Shown one piece after another: positions 1 to 8,219 of a stretch of 64,000 nucleotides of DNA (position 1 is its first letter; each line of letters begins with the position of its first letter). The notes under the pieces are model-generated. The model did no database searches, had not been told where the DNA came from, and worked only from the letters and a program-made list of their open reading frames with translations. The position numbers were made by a program, and so were the translations under genes. Source of the stretch: Aequorivita marisscotiae (lineage in GTDB: Bacteria; Bacteroidota; Bacteroidia; Flavobacteriales; Flavobacteriaceae); the NCBI RefSeq assembly GCF_029814825.1, contig NZ_CP122379.1:1984001-2048000 (forward strand), read 5' to 3'.

Positions 1-81
1 TTATTACTATAATAACCAGATAATTATGCATAATTAAAAAAATTTAATCCAAAGGGTGAGTTATTAGTAATTCACAGAAAC

Positions 82-119
82 AAAAAAAGCCGCTAATGTA
101 TTATCATTAACGGCTTTTT
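82..119 (-). terminator. Intrinsic terminator after htpG
   Basis: An inverted repeat (AAAAAGCCG with CGGCTTTTT, extended by TAATG/CATTA after one mismatch) lies just past the htpG stop and is flanked by T and A runs. It reads as a hairpin plus U-tract on the minus strand and would also work in the other direction. Confidence 0.8.
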
Positions 120-138
120 AAATAATCTTGAAATATTC

Positions 139-2031
139 TTATTTAATCATCTCATAACTTCGTTTAATAAACGCTGTAAGCTCTTCACCTTTTAACAAAT
201 TTTTACTCAGTCTGGCCAAATCCAGAGCCTGATTCACCAAGCGCTCTTTTTTCTTTTCAGTTTTTGTATTTAAGATTTCGCCTACCAATTCGTGATTGGT
301 GTTTACAATCAAATTATACATTTCAGGGAAACCGCCCATTCCAAACATACCGCCACCACCGGTTTTTTGCATATCCTTCATCCTTCGCATAAATTCTGGC
401 TCGGTGATAATAAACGGATTTGCATTGCTGTCCATAGCCTCTAATTGTACGCTGAACTTTTCCTTCGGAATAACCCCGTCAAGGAATGTTTTTAAACTTT
501 CCTTTTCTTCATCAGATAGTTTTGAAATCTGCTCATCGTCTTTTTTGATAAGGTTTTCAACGTGGTCGCTATCTACGCGTACAAACGAAAGTTTCTCTTC
601 CTTACTTTCTACTTTTTGAAGTAGGTGCGCTACTATAGGCGAATCCAGAAGTAATACTTCGTATCCTTTTTCTTTGGCTGCTTCAATGTAGCTGTGCTGT
701 TCTTCTTTATTTGAAGCATACAGAATAACGAGATTACCATCTTTATCGGTCTGCGCATCTTTTATCTTTTCCTTCAATTCTGAAAAAGTGAAATACGTAT
801 CGTTTACCGTTGGGTACAGTGCAAAATCCTGCGCTTTATCAAAGAATTTATCTTCGGTAAGCATTCCGTATTCAATAACTATTTTTATGTCGTTCCATTT
901 CTTTTCAAAACCTTCGCGGTCATTGTTAAAAAGGCTTTTCAGCTTATCTGCAACTTTGCGGGTAATGTAGCTCGAAATCTTTTTTACCGCCCCATCGGCC
1001 TGTAAATAACTTCGCGAAACGTTTAACGGTATATCCGGACTGTCAATTACTCCGCGTAACATCGTTAAAAATTCAGGAACAATTCCCTCCACATTATCGG
1101 TTACAAAAACCTGGTTTTGGTAGAGCTGTATTTTATCCTTTTGAATGCTCATATCGTTGGTCATCTTCGGGAAATAAAGGATTCCCGTAAGATTGAAAGG
1201 ATAATCAACATTTAGGTGAATGTGGAATAGTGGCTCCTCGAATTGCATGGGATACAATTCTCTGTAAAATGAATTATAATCCTTATCTTCCAATTCAGTG
1301 GGCTGCTTGGTCCACGCTGGGTTAGGATTGTTGATAATATTATCAACTTCCTGAGTAGGCGCTTCGTCTTCTTCTTTTGCACCTTCAGGTTTTGGAAGGG
1401 TTTCCGTTTTGGTTCCGAATTTAATCGGGATAGGCATAAACTTGTTGTACTTCACCAATAATTCACTGATGCGGTTTTCCTCCAAAAATTCGGTAGAATC
1501 ATCGGCAATATGCAGAATTATCTCGGTCCCTCTTTCCTTTTTATCGGCTTTCTCAATAGTAAATTCCGGCGAACCATCGCACGCCCAATGCACTGCGGGC
1601 TCGTCTTTATAACTCTTTGTAATGATTTCTACTTTTTTGGCTACCATAAAAGCCGAATAAAAACCAAGTCCAAAATGCCCGATAATCCCGGCGTCCTTTC
1701 CGTTTTTGTCTTTGTATTTTTCAATGAATTCCTCGGCGCCAGAAAAAGCAATTTCGTTGATGTATTTTTCAACTTCTTCCTTGGTCATCCCAATTCCCTG
1801 ATCTATTATGCGAAGCTGTTTCTTCTTTTTGTCCAACTTTACTTCAATCATCGGATTGCCGTATTCTACCCCTTCGGCTTCGCCAATATTGGCCAAATGC
1901 TTCAGTTTTAGGGTTGCGTCGGTAGCGTTCGAAATTAATTCACGCAGAAATATTTCGTGATCGCTGTACAAAAATTTCTTGATCAGTGGGAAAATATTGT
2001 CCACCGATACATTAATAGTTCCTTTGCTCAT
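139..2031 (-). CDS. htpG: Molecular chaperone HtpG (bacterial Hsp90)
   Basis: This is the ATP-dependent Hsp90 homodimer of the cytosol, which helps client proteins remodel and fold. At 630 aa it has the usual length (E. coli HtpG is 624 aa). The GHKL ATPase domain is clear: ELISNATDA at residues 31-39 carries the catalytic Glu and Mg-binding Asn, DQGIGM is at 77-82, and the GHFGLGFYSAFM lid/glycine motif is near 118-129. The middle and C-terminal dimerisation domains follow. The start MSKGTINVSVDNIFPLI is typical for Bacteroidota. A -7-like box (minus-strand TAGGTTTT, 2073-2080) lies upstream. The gene is monocistronic, divergent from the TetR operon, and ends in a terminator. The identification is secure. 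Confidence 0.97.
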   Translation of the reverse strand: MSKGTINVSVDNIFPLIKKFLYSDHEIFLRELISNATDATLKLKHLANIGEAEGVEYGNPMIEVKLDKKKKQLRIIDQGIGMTKEEVEKYINEIAFSGAEEFIEKYKDKNGKDAGIIGHFGLGFYSAFMVAKKVEIITKSYKDEPAVHWACDGSPEFTIEKADKKERGTEIILHIADDSTEFLEENRISELLVKYNKFMPIPIKFGTKTETLPKPEGAKEEDEAPTQEVDNIINNPNPAWTKQPTELEDKDYNSFYRELYPMQFEEPLFHIHLNVDYPFNLTGILYFPKMTNDMSIQKDKIQLYQNQVFVTDNVEGIVPEFLTMLRGVIDSPDIPLNVSRSYLQADGAVKKISSYITRKVADKLKSLFNNDREGFEKKWNDIKIVIEYGMLTEDKFFDKAQDFALYPTVNDTYFTFSELKEKIKDAQTDKDGNLVILYASNKEEQHSYIEAAKEKGYEVLLLDSPIVAHLLQKVESKEEKLSFVRVDSDHVENLIKKDDEQISKLSDEEKESLKTFLDGVIPKEKFSVQLEAMDSNANPFIITEPEFMRRMKDMQKTGGGGMFGMGGFPEMYNLIVNTNHELVGEILNTKTEKKKERLVNQALDLARLSKNLLKGEELTAFIKRSYEMIK

Positions 2032-2147
2032 TTTTCTATTATTTATTACTTATTATTATTAATTTGTGAAACAAAACCTAATAGTCAAATAAAATACCAA
2101 TGCCGAAATTTCTGCCACGTTGTCACTTCCCACTAAAACTTCCTACC

Positions 2148-2209
2148 AAACTTTAACACAACATTCTGTTTAAGTTTTACTTAATAAGGTTAAACAAGTG
2201 TTATCTTTG
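2148..2209 (+). promoter_or_regulatory. Promoter and putative TetR operator of the tetR-ABC1 operon
   Basis: TATCTTTG at 2202-2209 matches the Bacteroidota -7 consensus TAnnTTTG. Just upstream is an inverted repeat, GTTTA (2168-2172) and TAAAC (2191-2195), spanning 28 bp, with an inner TTAAG-5-CTTAA palindrome at 2170-2184. AAACTTTAACA lies at 2148-2158. The same three elements with the same 28-bp span recur at 4246-4308, so this is probably the autoregulatory operator of the adjacent TetR protein. The sequence similarity is directly seen; binding by TetR is inferred. Confidence 0.6.
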
Positions 2210-2253
2210 TATTTGTGTAACGACCTATTCCACACTTTTAAATAAATTATATT

Positions 2254-2940
2254 ATGACGGCAACGAACAATTCTGAAAATACAGACAAAACAACTTCGAA
2301 AAAAAATGCTAGAGCTGAAAAGATTATTACGGCATATATGCAGGCGGTATTAACGAAGGAAAAGCCACCCCTCAGCGTTTTCAAATTCTGCAAGGAAAAT
2401 AATTTTACCGAAGCAGAATTTTATAAAAACTTCGGTTCCTTTGAAGCCCTACAATCCGAAATATGGACTTCATTTTATGATGAAACAATTCGTCAAGCTA
2501 ATAGAGATGAAGGGTACGAAACGTACAGCAATAAAGAAAAAATGCTCACCTTTTTCTACACCTTTTTTGAACTTCTCACCCTTAATAGAAGTTACATACT
2601 CGTTACCTTACGCGAGCATCAAAATATGATGAAAAACCTAGGCCAATTGAAAGAATTGCGTAAAAAAATAAAGCATTTTGCTTCACATTTAATTCGCGAA
2701 AATAACGAAGATAAAAAGCTGAAAATTTTAAAACAATCGGTAACCGTATTTTCTGAAGGCGCTTGGATACAAACCCTTTTTCTATTGAAATATTGGATGG
2801 ATGATAATTCCGCAGGTTTTGAAAACACAGATATCGCAATCGAGAAATCGGTACGTGCCATTTTTGATGTTTTCGATACCCAACCATTGGAAAGTGTGCT
2901 TGATTTTGGAAAGTTTTTATGGAAAGAAAAAATGGCCTAA
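2254..2940 (+). CDS. TetR/AcrR-family transcriptional regulator
   Basis: A 228-aa regulator with an N-terminal helix-turn-helix of TetR type at about residues 20-70 (FCKENNFTEAEFYKNFGSFE resembles the recognition-helix and YKYF region). It is followed by a mostly helical, COQ9-like ligand and dimer domain. The first 20 residues are a polar, probably disordered extension. The stop codon overlaps the start of the ABC1-kinase gene (TAATG), so the two are translationally coupled and probably act together, with the regulator controlling its own operon. The ligand is unknown. Neighbourhood and operator repeats suggest a local regulator; the pairing with an ABC1/UbiB protein hints at a lipid or isoprenoid-quinone-related signal, which is inference only. 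Confidence 0.85.
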   Translation: MTATNNSENTDKTTSKKNARAEKIITAYMQAVLTKEKPPLSVFKFCKENNFTEAEFYKNFGSFEALQSEIWTSFYDETIRQANRDEGYETYSNKEKMLTFFYTFFELLTLNRSYILVTLREHQNMMKNLGQLKELRKKIKHFASHLIRENNEDKKLKILKQSVTVFSEGAWIQTLFLLKYWMDDNSAGFENTDIAIEKSVRAIFDVFDTQPLESVLDFGKFLWKEKMA

Positions 2941-4247
2941 TGAAGACGATAGATAAAATTCCCACTAATAAAATTCAACGCGCGTCAAAACTAATGACTA
3001 CCGGCGTAAAAGTAGGCGGTAATTATTTAAAGTATTACGGTAAAAAACTCGTTAATTCCGAAACCACTAAAGACGAATTAAACGAAAGCAATGCCGAAGA
3101 TATTTACGACGGGCTAAAAAACCTAAAAGGCAGCGCACTAAAAGTAGCGCAAATGCTTAGTATGGAAAAAAACATCATGCCAAAAGCCTATGTGGAAAAG
3201 TTTTCCTTGGCGCAATTTCAGGTGCCGCCACTTTCGGCACCCTTGGTGCGCAAGACTTTTAAGAAATATTTTGGCGATACCCCCGAAAGTCTCTATGATA
3301 CCTTTAATGCAGAATCTGTTGCTGCGGCTAGTATTGGCCAGGTTCACAAAGCTACAAAAGATGGTAAAAACTTGGCGGTGAAAATCCAGTATCCGGGAGT
3401 TGCCGAAAGTATAAGTAGCGATTTGGCAATGGTAAAGCCAGTTGCAATGAAAATGTTTAATATAAAAGGTAAGGATGGTGATAAATACTTTAAGGAAATG
3501 GAGGGTAAATTGCTGGAAGAAACCGATTATCTGTTGGAAGTAGAACAGAGCAAGGAAATTACAAATGCTTGTAAAAACATTCCCAATCTAAAGTTTCCCA
3601 ATTATTACAAAGAACTTTCCGGCGAACGTATTATTACCATGGACTGGATGACCGGACAGCATCTTTCGGAATTTACTAGTACAAATACCAATAAAGAAAA
3701 GGCAGATAAAGTAGGGCAGACGCTGTGGGATTTTTATATGTTCCAAATGCACCAATTAAAGCGCGTGCACGCCGATCCGCACCCCGGAAATTTTTTAGTA
3801 GACGAAGAGGCAAACCTCATTGCGATAGATTTTGGCTGTGTTAAAACCGTTCCCGAAGAATTCTACCTGCCGTATTTTGAATTGGCCAAACCTGAAAATA
3901 TAAACAAACCTGAAATTTTCTTGGAGAAGATGTATGCTTTGGAAATTTTAAAGGAGGAAGACTCGCCTGAGGAAACCAAATTTTTTTCAGAATTGTTTCA
4001 CGAAATGCTCAGTCTTTTCACACAACCATTCCATAGTGAAACGTTCAACTTTGCCGATGAGGAATTCTTTGGAAAAATTGCCGAGTTGAGCAATAGATAT
4101 TCAAAAGATACTGAAATTAGAAAGATGAACGGCAATCGTGGTTCCAAACATTTCTTATATATAAATAGAACTTTTTTCGGACTTTATAATTTAATAAACG
4201 ATTTGGGAGCGAAGGTGGCAATAAATAATTATAAAAATTACCTGTAA
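2940..4247 (+). CDS. ABC1/UbiB/AarF-family atypical kinase
   Basis: A protein of about 435 aa of the UbiB/COQ8 atypical kinase family, which supports isoprenoid quinone or lipid metabolism by an ATPase/kinase activity. Visible motifs are a KxGQ-like element that here reads KVAQ (residues 68-71), the Ala-rich loop AAASIGQVH (128-136), the ATP-anchoring Lys in VKIQYPG (148), HADPHPGN (277-284) and the metal-binding DFG (297-299). The frame is open upstream to 2919, but ATG at 2940 sits in the TAATG overlap with the tetR stop and gives the natural MKTIDKIPTNKI start. Gly is replaced by Ala in the KxGQ motif. No transmembrane anchor is obvious at the C-terminus. The substrate is not known. Confidence 0.9.
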   Translation: MKTIDKIPTNKIQRASKLMTTGVKVGGNYLKYYGKKLVNSETTKDELNESNAEDIYDGLKNLKGSALKVAQMLSMEKNIMPKAYVEKFSLAQFQVPPLSAPLVRKTFKKYFGDTPESLYDTFNAESVAAASIGQVHKATKDGKNLAVKIQYPGVAESISSDLAMVKPVAMKMFNIKGKDGDKYFKEMEGKLLEETDYLLEVEQSKEITNACKNIPNLKFPNYYKELSGERIITMDWMTGQHLSEFTSTNTNKEKADKVGQTLWDFYMFQMHQLKRVHADPHPGNFLVDEEANLIAIDFGCVKTVPEEFYLPYFELAKPENINKPEIFLEKMYALEILKEEDSPEETKFFSELFHEMLSLFTQPFHSETFNFADEEFFGKIAELSNRYSKDTEIRKMNGNRGSKHFLYINRTFFGLYNLINDLGAKVAINNYKNYL

Positions 4248-4308
4248 ACTTTAACAAAACTTTGTTTAATCCTTTAACAATTACACTAAACAAAGTGTGG
4301 TATCTTTA
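4246..4308 (+). promoter_or_regulatory. Second copy of the TetR operator/promoter module
   Basis: AAACTTTAACA begins at 4246, overlapping the last codons of the ABC1 gene. GTTTA (4264-4268) and TAAAC (4287-4291) form an inverted repeat spanning exactly 28 bp, as upstream of tetR. TATCTTTA at 4301-4308 matches the -7 box. The spacing from AAAC to the -7 box is 55 bp here and 54 bp upstream of tetR. It points away from the operon into a gene-less stretch. Confidence 0.55.
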
Positions 4309-4310
4309 CA

Positions 4311-4411
4311 GAGAATAATCGAATATTAAATTGCTATGAAAAAGTAAAAATATTCTATTATTTAATTGGTTAGGTTGTTTAAGAAGGGCGCATCTTTTGC
4401 GCCCTTTTTTT
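4311..4411 (+). ncRNA. Candidate TetR-controlled small RNA
   Basis: Right after the 4301-4308 promoter box comes about 100 nt with no convincing gene. AATAATCGAATATT (4314-4327) pairs with AATATTCTATTATT (4349-4362) at 13 of 14 positions, enclosing a 21-nt loop that contains a four-codon ATG-AAA-AAG-TAA. A strong GC-rich terminator hairpin follows at 4384-4411. Promoter, hairpin, then terminator is the layout of an independent small RNA. Expression and function are not shown by sequence. An alternative is a leader or attenuator remnant of a lost gene. Confidence 0.45.
4384..4411. terminator. Intrinsic terminator, bidirectional
   Basis: AAGGGCGCA (4384-4392) pairs with TGCGCCCTT (4398-4406) around a 5-nt loop, followed by a T run. 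It would end the candidate small RNA on the plus strand and, with the A residues on the other side, could serve the convergent S9 peptidase gene. Confidence 0.85.
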
Positions 4412-4422
4412 AATGTTAAAAG

Positions 4423-6876
4423 TTATTGCTTTATTTCTTCCGAAACATTTACGGAACTTTCCATTTTGTTCTTCACGTATTTGTCTAACCATTGGTCCTG
4501 TTCCCACAAAACATGTAGTACGCTTTCTTTCGCGCTGTACCCGTGACTTTCTTTTGGCAACATTACCAGTCTGGCTGTTGCTCCCAAGCCTTTTAACGCA
4601 TTAAAATAGCGCTCGCTTTGCAGCGGATAGGTTCCCGAGTTATTATCTGCTTCACCGTGAATTAGTAATAATGGCGTTTTCATTTTATCGGCATGCATAA
4701 ATGGCGACATGATGTAATACGTTTCGGGAGAATCCCAATAGCTTCGCTCTTCACTCTGAAAACCAAATGGCGTGAGTGTGCGGTTATAGGCACCGCTACG
4801 TGCAATTCCCGCTGCAAACAAATTGGAATGGCTCAATAAATTTGCAACCATAAACGCGCCGTAGGAATGTCCGCCAACGCCCACGCGGTTTCTGTCTATA
4901 TAACCCATTTTGTCAACGGCATCAATCGCTGCTTTGGCATTGCCCACCAATTGGGTTCTAAAAGTATCGTTTGGTTCTTCATCGCCTTCGCCCACAATTG
5001 GAAAGGCTGCATCGTCTAAAACCACATAGCCTTGCGTTACCCAATAAATTGGCGAACCGTAATACGGATAAATAAATTCATTGGGGTTTGTGGTATTTTG
5101 CGACGCACTGGCTTTGTCTTTAAATTCACGCGGATACGCCCAAAGAATCATTGGCATTTTTTCTTTCTTTTCTACGTTATAACCTATTGGTAGGTATAAG
5201 GTTCCCTCAAGTTCCAAACCGTCATCTCGTTTGTAGGTAATTACTTCTTTATGAACATTTTGAATACTCTTAAAAGGATTTTCAAATGAAGTTACAGGCG
5301 TTAAATCATTTTTCTTTTTAATATTTCTGAAGTAATAATTAGGATACTCATTCTGCGATTCTATACGAACCAGAATTTTCCCTTTCTTCATATCGATTGC
5401 AGCATTTAGATTTTCAAGCTTATCGGTGTATTCAGATTTGTAGATGCGTTTGGTTTTTTGGGTTTTTAAGTTGAATTCATCTATAAAAGGAAATTGTCCC
5501 TCGTCCGAAAAACCATCGCCCATAAGAAAGGCATTGCCTTCAACCAATTCTAGAACACGCTCATCAAAATTGTTTCGGGTGGTTACAAAATTTCCGGGAT
5601 CATTGTACCGGTCCTGATAATTTCTGTCAAAAATAATCTTCGGCGTTTCCGAAACATTTGATGGATTAAAAATATACGATTTTGTATTACGATCATTCCA
5701 CCAATAATCTGAAGCAATGGCGAGCTTATCATTCCCCCAAATAATTCCGGAATAACGATTTTTTGTTTTTAGCAACAAGTTGCCCTTTCCGTTAAAGGGA
5801 GCTGGCAATTCATATACGGCATCGCGAAAATCTACTTTTACTTCCGGATCACCTTTATCCAAGGCTTCGGCCCAGTAAATGGTTGCAGGTTTATCTGCGC
5901 GCCAATTCATTCTTCGCTTTCCCATTCGGGTTGCCATAAAACCTTTTGGTTCTACTTCGTTTAGCGGTACGTCGTTTACTTTTTGAATCAGTTTGCCTTC
6001 GTTATTATAAATATTGGTTTCAAAAGGAAAACGGCTATAAGGCACGATATAGGAAAATGGTCTTTTAATTGTTGAAACCATGATATAATTGCCGTCGGGC
6101 GAAAAATCAAGTTCGTCGTACATGGCTGTCGGAAGAAAATCTTCAACCTTGCCCGCAGTAGAAATCTTCTTTATTTCCGAACGTGCCAATTGCTCAAAGT
6201 TGTATTCGTCGTTCGGGCTGCTTAGCAAATCCTGATAGGTTCTGTTTTGCGCCTTTTCGCCATCGCTTACTGTAATGGTTGGGCCATCGGGCACGGCTTC
6301 ATCGGTGTTTATTAATTGCTTTCTATCGTTGGGGATAACGTTTACAAGTAGCGCACTGCCATCTTTAAACCAATTAATAGGGTTGCCCATATTTGCATTT
6401 ATCTTTAACGTACTAAGCTGTTTGGCGGTAGCGTTTTCAATATCTGCCAACCAAAGTTGTACACCATCATCTACTGTATTTAAAAATGCGACCATTTTTT
6501 GGTCTGGTGAAATAGTAAAACTGGAAAGTCTAGGGTTTTCGGGAAAGCCCGATACTTTCCGAGCGTCTTTTTCCGAAGCTTTTTTTACTTTTATATTATT
6601 GTAAAACCTGGTACGGCTACCAATATTTGTTTTGGGGTTTATTCGCAATCCGCCTAGGCGCAATTCTGGTTCCGATAGTTCGGCAATAGATTTGTAGGCA
6701 TCGCGATAAAAAAGCACTACATTTTCACCATTGCTGTCAATCCAAACCGAAGGTGCCAAGGGCGCATCTACAAGTTCAAGAATTTCTTTTGGGGGTTTCT
6801 GGTAGGTGAGTTTTTCCTGTGCTATAAAGTTGGCACACGTAAAAAGGAATACGATAATCGCAATGGTTTTTTTCAT
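4423..6876 (-). CDS. Secreted S9-family prolyl-oligopeptidase-like serine peptidase
   Basis: An 817-aa protein with a Sec signal peptide (MKKTIAIIVFLFTCANFIAQ). A long N-terminal beta-propeller-like region is followed by a C-terminal alpha/beta-hydrolase domain. The catalytic triad is visible: Ser671 in GGHSYGAFM, Asp744 in HGEADNN, and His778 in KESHGYSA. The length and the GGHSYG motif resemble the glutamyl-endopeptidase-like branch of family S9 rather than dipeptidyl peptidase IV. It should cleave peptides in the periplasm or at the surface for nutrient acquisition. It is monocistronic and convergent with the TetR-ABC1 operon. A second, shorter S9 peptidase is at 24.4-26.3 kb. Confidence 0.9.
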   Translation of the reverse strand: MKKTIAIIVFLFTCANFIAQEKLTYQKPPKEILELVDAPLAPSVWIDSNGENVVLFYRDAYKSIAELSEPELRLGGLRINPKTNIGSRTRFYNNIKVKKASEKDARKVSGFPENPRLSSFTISPDQKMVAFLNTVDDGVQLWLADIENATAKQLSTLKINANMGNPINWFKDGSALLVNVIPNDRKQLINTDEAVPDGPTITVSDGEKAQNRTYQDLLSSPNDEYNFEQLARSEIKKISTAGKVEDFLPTAMYDELDFSPDGNYIMVSTIKRPFSYIVPYSRFPFETNIYNNEGKLIQKVNDVPLNEVEPKGFMATRMGKRRMNWRADKPATIYWAEALDKGDPEVKVDFRDAVYELPAPFNGKGNLLLKTKNRYSGIIWGNDKLAIASDYWWNDRNTKSYIFNPSNVSETPKIIFDRNYQDRYNDPGNFVTTRNNFDERVLELVEGNAFLMGDGFSDEGQFPFIDEFNLKTQKTKRIYKSEYTDKLENLNAAIDMKKGKILVRIESQNEYPNYYFRNIKKKNDLTPVTSFENPFKSIQNVHKEVITYKRDDGLELEGTLYLPIGYNVEKKEKMPMILWAYPREFKDKASASQNTTNPNEFIYPYYGSPIYWVTQGYVVLDDAAFPIVGEGDEEPNDTFRTQLVGNAKAAIDAVDKMGYIDRNRVGVGGHSYGAFMVANLLSHSNLFAAGIARSGAYNRTLTPFGFQSEERSYWDSPETYYIMSPFMHADKMKTPLLLIHGEADNNSGTYPLQSERYFNALKGLGATARLVMLPKESHGYSAKESVLHVLWEQDQWLDKYVKNKMESSVNVSEEIKQ

Positions 6877-7013
6877 GATAAAATTTTTAAGAGCTAAAGA
6901 TATTCAAAATAAATAGAAATAATTTGTTATGCGCGCATACTATATAAACTGTAATTTGTTTCCTTAAAAAGCGGTATATGTTTATCTTTCCAAACTATTT
7001 TAAACTGAAATAA

Positions 7014-8021
7014 ATGTACACTTCAAAAATTACTGGTTTGGGATCTTACGTGCCCGAAAATGTGGTTACCAACGACGATCTTTCAAAATTAATGGATACC
7101 AATGATGCGTGGATTCAAGAACGCACGGGTATAAAGGAACGCAGGCATATTAAAAAAGGCGATGGCAATTCTACTTCGGTAATGGCCGTAAAAGCTTCTA
7201 CTATTGCTTTGGAACGCGCCCAACTGCAGCCAAACGATATAGATATGATTGTGTTTGCCACTCTAAGCCCAGATATGTATTTTCCGGGCGGTGGAGTAGA
7301 AGTACAGGAAATGATGGGGATGCGCACCATTCCAGCTTTAGACGTCCGCAACCAATGTAGTGGTTTTGTATATGCCCTGTCGGTGGCCGATCAATTTGTG
7401 AAAACGGGAATGTATAAAAATGTCTTGGTGATTGGAAGTGAAAACCATAGTGGTGGCTTAGATTTTTCAACACGTGGCCGCAACGTTTCGGTAATTTTTG
7501 GCGACGGTGCCGGAGCTGCTGTAGTTTCAAGAAATGAAACGGGAAAAGGTGGAATTCTTTCTACCCATCTTCACAGCGAAGGGCAATATAAAAACGAACT
7601 TTCACTAAAGGGTCCGAGTACCGAATATTGGGTGCCACAGATTATTGAAGAAAACCCACAAGAAAACATACCCTATTACCCAGTGATGAATGGCCAGTTT
7701 GTTTTTAAACACGCCATTGTTCGTTTTGCCGAAGTAATCCAGGAAGGCTTGGAAGCAAATAAGCTTGCGGTACAAGATATTGATATGTTAATACCGCATC
7801 AGGCCAATCTTCGTATTTCGCAATTTATTCAACACAAATTAAAATTGAATGACGAACAAGTTTTTAATAACATCCAGAAATACGGAAATACTACTGCAGC
7901 TTCAATTCCTATTGCTTTAACCGAAGCTTGGGAACAAGGAAAAATCAAGGAAGGCAATTTGGTGGTCTTAGCAGCTTTTGGGAGCGGATTTACTTGGGGA
8001 AGTGCTATTATTAGATGGTAA
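7014..8021 (+). CDS. fabH: 3-oxoacyl-ACP synthase III (KAS III)
   Basis: This enzyme condenses an acyl-CoA primer with malonyl-ACP to start fatty acid synthesis; in this phylum it often uses branched primers. The 335-aa sequence has the Cys-His-Asn triad: Cys115 (NQCSGF), His262 (PHQANLR) and Asn292 (YGNTTAAS). A -7-like TATCTTTC lies at 6983-6990 upstream of the ATG. It stands alone, without rpmF or plsX neighbours, so it may be a second FabH-type enzyme or a beta-ketoacyl synthase for a side pathway. The family assignment is firm; the exact primer specificity is unknown. Confidence 0.9.
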   Translation: MYTSKITGLGSYVPENVVTNDDLSKLMDTNDAWIQERTGIKERRHIKKGDGNSTSVMAVKASTIALERAQLQPNDIDMIVFATLSPDMYFPGGGVEVQEMMGMRTIPALDVRNQCSGFVYALSVADQFVKTGMYKNVLVIGSENHSGGLDFSTRGRNVSVIFGDGAGAAVVSRNETGKGGILSTHLHSEGQYKNELSLKGPSTEYWVPQIIEENPQENIPYYPVMNGQFVFKHAIVRFAEVIQEGLEANKLAVQDIDMLIPHQANLRISQFIQHKLKLNDEQVFNNIQKYGNTTAASIPIALTEAWEQGKIKEGNLVVLAAFGSGFTWGSAIIRW

Positions 8022-8044
8022 TATTGCTTCGGCAGAAAAAATAA

Positions 8045-8080
8045 AAAAGCCTTTCAGCAAAACTGAAAGGCTTTTGTTTT
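8045..8080 (+). terminator. Intrinsic terminator after fabH
   Basis: AAAAGCCTTTCAG (8045-8057) and CTGAAAGGCTTTT (8063-8075) form a perfect 13-bp stem around a 5-nt loop, followed by G and a T run. Confidence 0.9.
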
Positions 8081-8219
8081 ACCCAAAAAATAGGTATAAT
8101 TTTTTAAAGGCTAATTCAAATAAATTATAAAATGAAATTTTAGGTATTGTATTATAATAGACGAAATGATATTGCCAATAGTTTCACCCCGAATGGCTTT
8201 TTAACAAAATAATAACGGA

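Noticed and set aside
296..1911. Several plus-strand open frames of 60-133 codons inside htpG
   Set aside because: They are antisense to a well-supported gene, with no family resemblance or promoter. The same holds for similar frames opposite other large genes.
2919..2939. Seven-codon N-terminal extension of the ABC1 kinase
   Set aside because: The extension lies inside tetR; the ATG at 2940 overlaps the tetR stop as TAATG and gives the natural start.
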